A DNA stretch of 64,000 nucleotides from JAEZDC01 sp036676415. GTDB lineage: Bacteria; Bacteroidota; Bacteroidia; Chitinophagales; Chitinophagaceae. Below the pieces are notes generated by a model, which saw nothing but the letters and a program-made list of their open reading frames with translations, searched no databases and had not been told where the DNA came from. This document shows, piece after piece, positions 16,463-24,649 of this stretch (positions within the stretch are counted from its first letter, which is position 1; each line of letters opens with the position of its first letter). The translations under genes and the position numbers were made by a program. The stretch spans positions 193,322 to 257,321 of the forward strand of contig JAKFCX010000060.1 of NCBI GenBank assembly GCA_036676415.1. Reading direction: 5' to 3'.

Positions 16463-16987
16463 ATGGTGGATTTGCGTTACCCGATAGGTGAATATCAACC
16501 TCAGCCATTTTCTCAGTTGCAAAAAGATCAATGGTTGAAAGATTTGAAATTTCTGCCAGATGATCTTTCGATCGCAGTTCAGAATCTTGATGAATACCAG
16601 CTCAATACCCCTTATCGTAGTGGTGGATGGACAGTAAAACAAGTGGTACATCACCTTGCCGATAGTCATATAAATGCCCTTATACGATTCAAACTCGGAT
16701 TAACAGAAAACAATCCTGTTATCAAACCATACGATGAAAATGCCTGGTCGGTTTTAAATGATGTAGAAACTGTTCCTATCAATGTTTCGCTCACCTTGTT
16801 GCATGCTCTGCATATTCGTTTAGTCAAAACAATAGAGCATTTATCAGACGAACAGTGGCAGAGAACCGTTGTTCATCCTGAGCATAATAAACAAATGTCG
16901 CTTTGGTATCTGCTGGGTAATTATGCCTGGCATGGTAAACACCATGTAGCACACATCACCTCTTTAAAAGATCGGAATAACTGGTAG
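16463..16987 (+). CDS. DinB/YfiT-family putative metal-dependent hydrolase
   Basis: A 174-residue four-helix protein of the YfiT/bacillithiol-transferase group. It starts RYPIGEYQP as the family does. Histidines in GWTVKQVVHHLADSH near 55-69 and AWHGKHHVAHI near 155-166 form the expected three-His metal site. Relatives transfer thiols (bacillithiol) to electrophiles or carry unknown activity; Chitinophagaceae-type genomes often have several. Seven bases after the ABC ATPase on the same strand. Confidence 0.82.
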   Translation: MVDLRYPIGEYQPQPFSQLQKDQWLKDLKFLPDDLSIAVQNLDEYQLNTPYRSGGWTVKQVVHHLADSHINALIRFKLGLTENNPVIKPYDENAWSVLNDVETVPINVSLTLLHALHIRLVKTIEHLSDEQWQRTVVHPEHNKQMSLWYLLGNYAWHGKHHVAHITSLKDRNNW

Positions 16988-17018
16988 TATTCTTGAACTA
17001 AATCAGCAAATTTATCTG

Positions 17019-17585
17019 ATGAGTGATAATACAATGAAATGGAAAATTATTTCTTCGGAATACATTCATAAAGACGAATGGCTGAAGGCGAGAAAGGAAG
17101 TATGTGAAAGACCGGATGGAAAAATTATCGATCCATATTATATTATTGAATATCCTGCCTGGGTTTGTGGTGTTGGATTAACACCCGATAACCAGGTGGT
17201 GCTTATTAAGCAATATCGTCATGCATTAGGAGAGGTGTGTTTTGAAATTCCGGGTGGTTGTGTAGACAAAAAAGATTCCAGCCTTGAAGAAGCAGCAAGA
17301 AGAGAAATGGTGGAAGAAACCGGTTATGTATTTAAAGAAGTGGAATACCTCGGATTTACTTCCCCAAACCCTGCTATAAATACGAATCTCATGCACATGT
17401 ATCTACTAAAGGGTGGTGAGAAAAAGCAGGAGCAGGATCTTGATCATAATGAGGACATCAAAGTAGTATTGGTTCATTTGGATGAACTTTTTCAAATGGT
17501 ACTTGATAGAAAAATTCACCAGTCAATGCATATGACAACAGTGATGCTTGCTTTACACAAGTTGGGGAAACTTGAAGTGAAATAA
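17019..17585 (+). CDS. Nudix hydrolase
   Basis: A 188-residue protein with a Nudix box at about 88-111 (GGCVDKKDSSLEEAARREMV then EETG); the REMVEETG core keeps the catalytic Glu residues. YIIEYPAWVCGVGLTPDNQVVLIKQYRHALGE before it resembles ADP-ribose and related pyrophosphatases. Likely a cytosolic ADP-sugar or NDP-linked pyrophosphatase, exact substrate not visible. Downstream is repeat copy 3 and a small unknown gene. Confidence 0.85.
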   Translation: MSDNTMKWKIISSEYIHKDEWLKARKEVCERPDGKIIDPYYIIEYPAWVCGVGLTPDNQVVLIKQYRHALGEVCFEIPGGCVDKKDSSLEEAARREMVEETGYVFKEVEYLGFTSPNPAINTNLMHMYLLKGGEKKQEQDLDHNEDIKVVLVHLDELFQMVLDRKIHQSMHMTTVMLALHKLGKLEVK

Positions 17586-17600
17586 TTTTTTGGTCAGCTC

Positions 17601-17640
17601 AATTGCTACTATGTAGCATCGTTGCGTCGCACTCTTGTAC
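17601..17640 (-). repeat. Dispersed intergenic repeat, copy 3 (subtype A)
   Basis: On the minus strand GTACAAGAGTGCGACGCAAC, followed by GATGCTACATAGTAGCAATT. The second half has a short palindrome GCTACATAGTAGC. It directly follows the Nudix gene. Confidence 0.8.
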
Positions 17641-17822
17641 TTTTTACTCCTCACTTACCAGAAAAGCCTTATAATTTTTTATTCCGCAGGAATTTTTTTC
17701 ATGCCTGTACAAAATTGGTATGCTGTTTGAAAATACTGCGGCAATTGACAAAGTTTAGTCAATCTCCGGCTAGCCACGATTGCTTACGATACGAGAAGGG
17801 AAATTTATTAAGCTAAAAAATT

Positions 17823-18014
17823 ATGAAGATGAAGATGAATACAACGTCGAAAGTACGTGTAGATGAAAGACTGTTGCATGAGATCCAACAGGAAGTGAAG
17901 GAAACACTTGCAATGAATGTAGAACTGGAAACAAAGAAACCAAACGTGTTTTGTGTAGCAGACCTGTGGAATATTCACAGGAAAAAGAGATCTGTTTCTA
18001 GAAGATATCTTTAA
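17823..18014 (+). CDS. Small hypothetical protein, 63 residues
   Basis: Not recognised. A highly charged, probably helical protein (SKVRVDERLLHEIQQEVKETL) with a basic tail, RKKRSVSRRYL, and a central Cys-Val-Ala-Asp-Leu-Trp motif. No signal peptide. Could be a small regulatory or toxin-antitoxin-like factor, but nothing in the sequence demonstrates that. A terminator follows 26 bases after the stop, which supports a real transcription unit. Confidence 0.5.
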   Translation: MKMKMNTTSKVRVDERLLHEIQQEVKETLAMNVELETKKPNVFCVADLWNIHRKKRSVSRRYL

Positions 18015-18039
18015 GTTGCTCTATGGCTTTGAAAAAAAG

Positions 18040-18067
18040 ATGGTGCTGTATTGGTGCCATTTTTTTT
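18040..18067 (+). terminator. Terminator after the 63-residue gene
   Basis: Stem ATGGTGCT / GGTGCCAT with wobble pairs, 5-base loop, then eight T residues. Confidence 0.65.
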
Positions 18068-18087
18068 AAGCAGCCACTCGCTAAAAA

Positions 18088-19506
18088 TTAGCGGAGGTCG
18101 ATACTTTGCGTTGTATTAACATCGATAAAAACTCCGCTTGCGTTTAATCCTGATTTTTTAAAATGTCGACTTGCTTCTTCGATGGAACCAGCCATTTTGT
18201 AAGGTCGTCCTCCATAAAATTCAAGTTGTGGAAAATACTTGCCATCAGTATTTATATACACAGCAGTATTGGTAGGTAGCCTCTTAATGATTGCTCCTGT
18301 GTTTTTAAAGAAATGTTTATCTGCATACATTCCTTTTCTGAAGGGATAGTTATGAAGGAAAAAATATTGAATGATTGCAAATGAAAGAATGATAGCAAGA
18401 GAAACGATTGCATTCTTTTTTCTCATTTGACTAATTATAATTGCAGCAATAAACACGATTGGAAATGCCATCTTTAGTGTGGCATAATCATGTTCGGAGG
18501 TAAATCCGAAGAAAACAATATGATGCAATACAGCCGTGATTAACATCAATAGTAGGAAAGGGTGAAGCCTAGTTTTGATCAAACCAATCAATAACCATAT
18601 CAGTAGAACTCCATAACTAACAATGTAGAATAGAAAAATGTTCAGCTTAGCTGGCCAGAAAGAAAAAAATGAATGTCCTTCTTCACCAACAGTTCTGCTA
18701 AGAAACTTCCATTCCATAAATTTTGCATAATCATTTAGCGAAGCCCAGGAAGTGTAAGTATAAATGATAATTAAAACGCCTAAAAGAATTGCAATGCCAG
18801 GCACCAATAACATCCATTTTGGTAATTTCTCCTTCCTGCTAAAAAGCAGATATGCACTCATCACTATTCCCTGGAAGAAAGGCAGCCAGTCAAATTGAAT
18901 TCCTGCAAAAAGAAATAGTGCAGTTAACCAAAGCCATTTCGTTTGTTTGTCCTGTAACAATCTCAGGAAGAAATACCAGGCTAAATAATAACAAGGCAGT
19001 ACTGCCGTTTCGTGTACATAACCATTTACCTGGTACCATAGTACAACAGGACTTATGAGGTATAAAACAATAGTAATAAACGTTATTGTTTTTCTATTTG
19101 GTAATTGGTAGTTGAGTTGTGAGGCTAATTTATAAATTGCAAATACGGTTAAAGCCAGCCACAAAAGAGAAAAAATTCTCACTCCAACAGGCCCTGGAGG
19201 AATATTGGTCAGTTGCAAAAAATAATAAGGAACAGCAAACCATGCAGACCCAAAAGTGGTGATTGTATTATCAAATTGAGTAAATGGAGGTTTGTCTTTT
19301 GCAAATGCGTATGAACTAACCGGAATATTCTTTTTTGCAATGGCAGGATTATTTTTCCAATAAGATGCGTTTATAGCAACAAGTGCAGGGTTGCTTTCCC
19401 GGAAAAAACCGAATGGTTTACAGAAATTGAAGCTGATGATGGTAACAAATACTATTGCTAGCACCATATACCATCTCCAAAGTTTTCTTTCTTGATTGAA
19501 CAACAT
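18088..19506 (-). CDS. Polytopic membrane protein, glycosyltransferase-like (GT39/PMT-type)
   Basis: A 472-residue protein with about 11 transmembrane segments; the first is VLAIVFVTIISFNF. A long early loop (about 40-85, NNPAIAKKNIPVSSYAFAK) and a C-terminal soluble stretch (LPTNTAVYINTDGKYFPQLEFYGG) resemble GT-C/PMT_2 lipid-linked sugar transferases. I cannot identify a confident catalytic Asp motif, so the glycosyltransferase call is moderate. Its ATG overlaps the stop of the upstream YCF48-like gene by 1 base, so both are one operon. Confidence 0.6.
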   Translation of the reverse strand: MLFNQERKLWRWYMVLAIVFVTIISFNFCKPFGFFRESNPALVAINASYWKNNPAIAKKNIPVSSYAFAKDKPPFTQFDNTITTFGSAWFAVPYYFLQLTNIPPGPVGVRIFSLLWLALTVFAIYKLASQLNYQLPNRKTITFITIVLYLISPVVLWYQVNGYVHETAVLPCYYLAWYFFLRLLQDKQTKWLWLTALFLFAGIQFDWLPFFQGIVMSAYLLFSRKEKLPKWMLLVPGIAILLGVLIIIYTYTSWASLNDYAKFMEWKFLSRTVGEEGHSFFSFWPAKLNIFLFYIVSYGVLLIWLLIGLIKTRLHPFLLLMLITAVLHHIVFFGFTSEHDYATLKMAFPIVFIAAIIISQMRKKNAIVSLAIILSFAIIQYFFLHNYPFRKGMYADKHFFKNTGAIIKRLPTNTAVYINTDGKYFPQLEFYGGRPYKMAGSIEEASRHFKKSGLNASGVFIDVNTTQSIDLR

Positions 19507-20603
19507 CAGGGTACGAGTTTTCCAATTCTTCCTGTACCTGCAAAATACACAGCTTTCCCTGTTTTACTTTTTGCACAAACATTAAAACCATCTTTACCTC
19601 TGGCTCCATCACCATGAATGAGTTTCCATGTTTTGCATCCATCAAAGCTCATGTCAACTCCATTGGTGCCACAGGTGATGAAATTTTTTTTATCTGTTTG
19701 TATGATGCAACTTCGGTACCCATGAACAGAAGAACGTTTCCAGCCTGCATTGGTAGTAAAAACAACATTCCGTGAATCTTTCCAGTATTCATTATAATCT
19801 CCACCAGCGATATATATTTGTCCATTATCTCCGGTAGTAATGGAAAAAGCACCACTGGAAGGATGGCCCTGCATAATTGGAATCTTGATACGTCGATAAG
19901 AGCCGTACAAATTGTAAAAAACCAGATTCGATTCGACACCTCCGGTAATAAAAATTGCCTTTGTTATTTTCGGATTTATCAGCTTTGTTAGTTTTAAGCC
20001 TATTGGGATATTTATGATATTGCTGCCACTTGCTGCAAAAACGAATTCCGCTGAACTGGCTGGAGAAACAAATGCACCGTTATTTTCAGTCCATGAATCA
20101 CCCTTGTCGTCACTATTCAGAATGTAAAAGCGTTTTCCTAAGAAAGTGTCGATTACTATTGGATCTCCAATGCAAATTCCGGTATCACCTTCAAAATCCA
20201 TTGCATCTAAAAACATCCCTTCCTGCTCTTTCTCAAAAACAACTTTCCAGCTATTGCCTCCATCTTTTGTTTTTAAAATGTAAGCAGGATTATCAACAGC
20301 CATAATGATTGCCGTCTCTGCATCAAAAGCTTCTATATCCCTGAAATCTTTCTTCTCAAAACCAGGAACGATCATCCATTTCCATGTTTGGCCTGCATCT
20401 AAAGATCTTCCGACAGTTCCATTGCTTCCACTGACCCAAATGATTGAATCTGACGGAACAGACAATCCCCTGAAAGATGATTTGATACTGTCCTGTAATA
20501 TATGAACCGAAGGAAGTTTTTGTGAATAGCTTGTTTGGGTAGATAAAGTAAAAAAGGTAAATAAAGTTAATAAGCTGATAGGAATGTGGCGATACAACTT
20601 CAT
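19506..20603 (-). CDS. YCF48/Hcf136-like secreted beta-propeller
   Basis: A 365-residue protein with a signal peptide (ending TSYSQ, about 27 residues). The repeated BNR-type motif is seen in GRSLDAGQTWKWM, LKTKDGGNSWKVVFE and STDD-like SDDKGDSWTENNG, with others near the end (FTTNAGWKRSSVHG, MSFDGCKTWKLIHG). This is the WD-like YCF48/sialidase-propeller family, which in Bacteroidota is exported with unknown ligand. It is upstream of and coupled to the membrane protein gene. Confidence 0.78.
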   Translation of the reverse strand: MKLYRHIPISLLTLFTFFTLSTQTSYSQKLPSVHILQDSIKSSFRGLSVPSDSIIWVSGSNGTVGRSLDAGQTWKWMIVPGFEKKDFRDIEAFDAETAIIMAVDNPAYILKTKDGGNSWKVVFEKEQEGMFLDAMDFEGDTGICIGDPIVIDTFLGKRFYILNSDDKGDSWTENNGAFVSPASSAEFVFAASGSNIINIPIGLKLTKLINPKITKAIFITGGVESNLVFYNLYGSYRRIKIPIMQGHPSSGAFSITTGDNGQIYIAGGDYNEYWKDSRNVVFTTNAGWKRSSVHGYRSCIIQTDKKNFITCGTNGVDMSFDGCKTWKLIHGDGARGKDGFNVCAKSKTGKAVYFAGTGRIGKLVP

Positions 20604-20612
20604 TGAATGAAG

Positions 20613-21122
20613 TTACTTATTATGAAAATTCAATTCATCTTTCAATTGTTCCACTACATTGAAAATGATCGGGCACCGATCGTAATGCATAAAAGTGGTG
20701 AAAGCCCTTTTCTTAAACCCCGGCAAATGAAGAGCGGGAAATTCTTTACATCCTTCGAAACGATATTCGTATACCGAACATTTATTATCTGAAAGAAAAT
20801 GACAGGGTATAGCGTTTAACAACATCATACCGTTACTGCCTTTTTCGATGTACTGCTCATCAAAATTTTCACGTGTGATCTGTAAATGATCAGAGAGATT
20901 ATTGGCTTCTGTTTCATTGATGTTTACCATAAGGCTTTTGCAGCAATTACCACAGGACGTACAGTCAATTTGAGGAGAGATGCTGCTGTCCAGCTTTCTT
21001 ACTACAATATCGATCTCTTCTTCATCATGACTTTGGAGGAATTGCCTGAAAGCATCATTTTCCGCATTTTTTTGTGAAGCCAGTGTTCCAATTACGTCCA
21101 GGTCAATATGTAAATCAGGCAT
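20613..21122 (-). CDS. YkgJ-family cysteine-cluster protein
   Basis: A 169-residue protein starting at ATG 21122; the upstream frame uses TTG. The Cys motif is CTSCGNCCKSL near 54-64, then IPCHFLSDNKCSVYEYRFEGC with four more Cys in all, as in the YkgJ/UPF0153 group. The clusters probably bind zinc or an Fe-S centre. Function is unknown in most members. It is divergent from parE and upstream of the YCF48 gene (9 bases away, same strand), and may belong to that operon. Confidence 0.8.
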   Translation of the reverse strand: MPDLHIDLDVIGTLASQKNAENDAFRQFLQSHDEEEIDIVVRKLDSSISPQIDCTSCGNCCKSLMVNINETEANNLSDHLQITRENFDEQYIEKGSNGMMLLNAIPCHFLSDNKCSVYEYRFEGCKEFPALHLPGFKKRAFTTFMHYDRCPIIFNVVEQLKDELNFHNK

Positions 21123-21450
21123 TTTCAAGGCTCAAAACTAACCGGTTGTGGTCGTTTTGGTGTATAAGATTTCCTTAAGAGTTTTTATCCACACATTTGC
21201 CTGCTTTTGTTAAAAAACTCAAACCTTGCAGGGCAGCAGCAAGCTTTACATTTGTTGGTGATGATTGTGAGGCTGGAGGTGTGAGGCTGTAGACTATAGC
21301 ATTTAAGTTGCAAAGAGTTATGTTGTACAAGAGTGCGACGCAAGGAACGATGAGAAGGATGTGGGAGTTGATAAAATAATTACAATTCAAAATCAAAACC
21401 TGGGTTATCATTTTGACTTTTGAATTTTCACTTTTGACTTTTAAGAAATT
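21123..21450. other. Gene-free divergent region between YkgJ and parE
   Basis: About 330 bases without a convincing gene. A frame on the minus strand overlaps the parE start and looks spurious. It holds repeat copy 4 (21325-21350) and short CTTTTGACTTTT repeats just before the parE ATG. Confidence 0.7.
21325..21350 (+). repeat. Dispersed intergenic repeat, copy 4 (subtype A)
   Basis: GTACAAGAGTGCGACGCAAG followed by GAACGATGAG. The core matches copies 2, 3 and 6 exactly over 18 bases. Confidence 0.75.
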
Positions 21451-23340
21451 ATGGCTGAGAATAAAAATATGTTTGATTATACCGAAGACAGTATTAAAAG
21501 TCTTGACTGGCGTGAACACATTCGTTTACGTCCCGGTATGTATATTGGAAAACTGGGTGATGGATCAGCACCGGACGATGGAATTTATGTACTGATAAAA
21601 GAGGTGATCGATAACTGTATTGACGAACATACCATGGGTCATGGTAAACAGGTTGAGATCAATATCGACAACAAAACAGTTACCATCAGGGATTATGGTC
21701 GTGGTATTCCTTTGGGGAAAGTGGTGGATGTAGTAAGTAAAATAAACACCGGTGCAAAGTATGACAGCAAAGCATTTCAGAAGAGTGTTGGATTGAATGG
21801 CGTAGGTACAAAAGCCGTTAATGCACTAAGCGATTATTTTAAAGTAGAAAGTTTCAGGGAAGGAAAGGCCAAAGTAGCTGAGTTTGAAAAAGGTATTTTG
21901 CTTAAAGAGCATAAAGAAGTAAAAACCAGTGAATCGAATGGTACGCTGGTAACATTTATTCCTGATAGTTCTGTATTTAAACATTTCAATTTCAGGAATG
22001 AGTACATCGAAGAACAGCTATGGAATTATTGTTATCTCAATGCAGGTCTGATCATTTCACTGAACGGAAAAAAATACGTTAGCAAAAACGGATTGCTGGA
22101 TCTGCTGCAACGTAAAACAAATGTTGATGAAATAAGATATCCGATCATTCACCTAAAAGCGGAAGATATTGAAGTGGCCATCACCCATAACAATGATTAT
22201 GGTGAAGATATTTTCTCATTCGTAAACGGTCAATACACAACACAAGGTGGAACTCACCAGCAGGCTTTCCGTGAGGCTTACGTAAAAGTGATCCGGGATT
22301 TTTACAAGAAAGATTATGAAGCTTCAGATATCAGGACAAGTATCGTTGCTGCAGTTTCGGTAAGAGTGCAGGAGCCGGTTTTTGAGAGCCAGACAAAAAC
22401 AAAACTTGGTTCACAGATCGTATACGAAGGTGGGCCAACGATGAAGAATTTTATCCTCGAGTTTCTTGCAAAAGAGCTGGATAATTTTTTACATCGTAAT
22501 TCCCAGGTTGCAGAGGCTTTAAAGAAAAGGATTGAGCAGAATGAAAGAGAAAGGAAAGAGTTAGCTGGTATTAAGAAACTGGCTAATGAAAGAGCCAAGA
22601 AAGCCAATCTTCATAATAAAAAGCTGAGAGATTGCCGTGTGCATTTGAATGATGAACCACCTGCAAAAAATAAAGAGCAGTTTATTTCGCTGCAGGCTTT
22701 ATCTACTTTATTTATTACTGAAGGAGACAGTGCCAGTGGAAGTATCACCAAGTCCAGGGATGTAGATACACAGGCCGTGTTCAGTCTACGTGGTAAGCCA
22801 TTGAACTGTTTTGGGCTCACCAAAAAAGTGGTGTATGAGAATGAAGAATTCAACCTGTTGCAACATGCTTTGAATATTGAAGATGGCCTGGAAGGATTAA
22901 GATACCAGCGAATTGTAATTGCAACCGATGCTGATGTAGATGGAATGCATATTCGTTTACTGATGATGACCTTCTTTCTCCAGTTTTTTCCTGACCTGGT
23001 AAAGCATGACCATGTATCTATTTTAGAAACGCCATTGTTCCGTGTAAGAAACAAGCAGGAGACGATCTATTGTTATAATGAAACAGAGAAGCAGGCAGCA
23101 GTAAAAAAACTGGGAAGTAAACCAGAGATCACCAGATTCAAGGGTTTGGGAGAGATATCGCCAAGTGAGTTTGGAAGGTTTATCGGCGATGAAATTCGGC
23201 TGCAACCGGTAATGCTAATGCCGGAAACACATATCCAGGAAGTCCTTGAATATTATATGGGTAAGAATACGATGGAACGGCAGGAGTTTATTATTAATAA
23301 TTTGAAAGTAGAACTTGATCTTGTAGAAGAAAATGTTTAA
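21451..23340 (+). CDS. parE: DNA topoisomerase IV subunit B
   Basis: A 629-residue type IIA topoisomerase ATPase subunit. GHKL ATP site: EVIDNCIDEHTMGHG, DYGRGIP, and GLNGVGTKAVNALS near 95-130. TOPRIM motifs: EGDSASGSITKSRD near 427 and ATDADVDGMHIR near 492. It lacks the long insert of gyrase B. It supplies the ATP-driven strand-passage half of the enzyme that decatenates daughter chromosomes; parC is 1.3 kb downstream. The two intervening genes are unusual in this position. The ParE versus GyrB assignment rests on length and pairing with parC. Confidence 0.9.
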   Translation: MAENKNMFDYTEDSIKSLDWREHIRLRPGMYIGKLGDGSAPDDGIYVLIKEVIDNCIDEHTMGHGKQVEINIDNKTVTIRDYGRGIPLGKVVDVVSKINTGAKYDSKAFQKSVGLNGVGTKAVNALSDYFKVESFREGKAKVAEFEKGILLKEHKEVKTSESNGTLVTFIPDSSVFKHFNFRNEYIEEQLWNYCYLNAGLIISLNGKKYVSKNGLLDLLQRKTNVDEIRYPIIHLKAEDIEVAITHNNDYGEDIFSFVNGQYTTQGGTHQQAFREAYVKVIRDFYKKDYEASDIRTSIVAAVSVRVQEPVFESQTKTKLGSQIVYEGGPTMKNFILEFLAKELDNFLHRNSQVAEALKKRIEQNERERKELAGIKKLANERAKKANLHNKKLRDCRVHLNDEPPAKNKEQFISLQALSTLFITEGDSASGSITKSRDVDTQAVFSLRGKPLNCFGLTKKVVYENEEFNLLQHALNIEDGLEGLRYQRIVIATDADVDGMHIRLLMMTFFLQFFPDLVKHDHVSILETPLFRVRNKQETIYCYNETEKQAAVKKLGSKPEITRFKGLGEISPSEFGRFIGDEIRLQPVMLMPETHIQEVLEYYMGKNTMERQEFIINNLKVELDLVEENV

Positions 23341-23373
23341 GATAATTCAAAAGTAAAAAGTCAAAATCTAAAA

Positions 23374-24222
23374 ATGATACACGTTGTTTTTCAACAGGCT
23401 GATGTTGATGTTTTAATTAAAGCAATAGAATTAGATGAAAGCCTTACAGGTGAAATAGTAGAGATCAAAGATGATTATGCTGTAGGCCCATTGGGAAATC
23501 TGAATTCACCTGAAGCATGGCAGGAGAGAAGAGACTGGTGGAAATCTTTACTGGAACAATCACCATACATAGAACAACTGGATATGGTGGATGACAAACT
23601 TGCCCTGCACAATCTGAAACAGAAGTTAGATGAAGGTGCTGATGATGTCTGGTTGTGGATGGGACAAAACCAACATGATGTTTGTGGTTATTACTGGCTG
23701 ATGAGCCAGTTGAAAGATTACCAAAGCAGGATATATGTATTGTACCTGAATAATCTTCCATTCCTCAATGAAAAGGGAAGTTTGTATTATCCTACAGCCA
23801 TTCATGAAATATTGCCAAAGGAAATACTAAAAGCAAAAAAACTATCAAGGCCAATTACGCTTAGCGAGTTTGAAGTTGATCCTGATGAGTGGAAGAAACT
23901 TTGCAACGAAAATGCTATTGTTAGAATATTAGAAGGGGGGAAAAAAATAGTCAGCAAAGAGGAAACATTTTATGATAAGGAAGTATTATCTGCTATTACA
24001 GGTGAATGGCAGAAGTTGCATAAGGTGTTTGGAAATATGTTTAGTAAAATGAAGATCAAAACAGGTGATGTATTTCTTGCCTGGAGAATGAGGAAACTGG
24101 CAGAAGAAGGAAAGATTGAATTGCAAGGTGACTGGACAAAAGCCGGATGGAAAGAAGTACAGGTGAAACTGGCCGGTGTTAATGCCGAACCATTTTTAGC
24201 TGAAGAAACCGCTCAATCATAA
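23374..24222 (+). CDS. DUF1835 domain protein
   Basis: A 282-residue protein with the DUF1835 N-terminal domain (VVFQQADVDVLIKAIELDE, VEIKDDYAVGPLG) and a DUF3658-like C-terminal domain (ITLSEFEVDPDEWKKLC, GDVFLAWRMRKLAEEGKIELQGDW). No signal peptide; cytosolic. Its function is unknown; DUF1835 proteins occur in Bacteroidota and Firmicutes. It sits 33 bases after parE and 2 bases before the DUF4260 gene, so it may be in the topoisomerase IV operon. Confidence 0.82.
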   Translation: MIHVVFQQADVDVLIKAIELDESLTGEIVEIKDDYAVGPLGNLNSPEAWQERRDWWKSLLEQSPYIEQLDMVDDKLALHNLKQKLDEGADDVWLWMGQNQHDVCGYYWLMSQLKDYQSRIYVLYLNNLPFLNEKGSLYYPTAIHEILPKEILKAKKLSRPITLSEFEVDPDEWKKLCNENAIVRILEGGKKIVSKEETFYDKEVLSAITGEWQKLHKVFGNMFSKMKIKTGDVFLAWRMRKLAEEGKIELQGDWTKAGWKEVQVKLAGVNAEPFLAEETAQS

Positions 24223-24224
24223 AT

Positions 24225-24581
24225 ATGAAAACAATCATTCAACTGGAAGAATTTGGAATGTTAGTGCTGAGTGTATTCCTGTTCGACATGCTTCCCTTTG
24301 AGTGGTGGTGGTTTCTTGTGTTGTTTCTCTCGCCAGATATAAGTATGCTTGGCTATATGGCTGGTAACAAGGCTGGTGCTGTATTATATAATCTTTTTCA
24401 TCATAAAGGAATTGCAGTTGCATTATATATATCAGGATTTGCATTGGAGAATGATGTATTGAAACTGGCCGGGTTAATTTTATTTGGCCATGCATCGTTT
24501 GATAGAATGATGGGTTATGGGCTAAAAACATTTGAAGGGTTCAAAGCAACTCATTTAGGCACAATTGGTAAAGCTGAATAG
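24225..24581 (+). CDS. DUF4260 membrane protein
   Basis: A 118-residue protein with three or four hydrophobic helices (MLVLSVFLFDMLP, WWWFLVLFLSPDISMLGYM, IAVALYISGFALE, LKLAGLILFGHASFDRMMGYGLK). The DISMLGYMAG and FGHASFDRMMGYGLKTFEGFKATHLG blocks mark DUF4260. Function unknown. Between it and parC lies a repeat. Confidence 0.82.
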   Translation: MKTIIQLEEFGMLVLSVFLFDMLPFEWWWFLVLFLSPDISMLGYMAGNKAGAVLYNLFHHKGIAVALYISGFALENDVLKLAGLILFGHASFDRMMGYGLKTFEGFKATHLGTIGKAE

Positions 24582-24589
24582 AATTGTTG

Positions 24590-24630
24590 TTGTAAAAGTG
24601 TGCGACGCAACGAAGCATTATAGTAGTAAT
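24590..24630 (+). repeat. Dispersed intergenic repeat, copy 5 (subtype A)
   Basis: GTGTGCGACGCAACGAAGC followed by ATTATAGTAGTAAT. It lies between the DUF4260 gene and parC, inside the putative operon. Confidence 0.75.
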
Positions 24631-24649
24631 AACGTTGGGATCATAAAAT

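Noticed and set aside
17622..17816. A 64-codon plus-strand frame after the Nudix gene
   Set aside because: It starts inside repeat copy 3 and has no recognisable composition.
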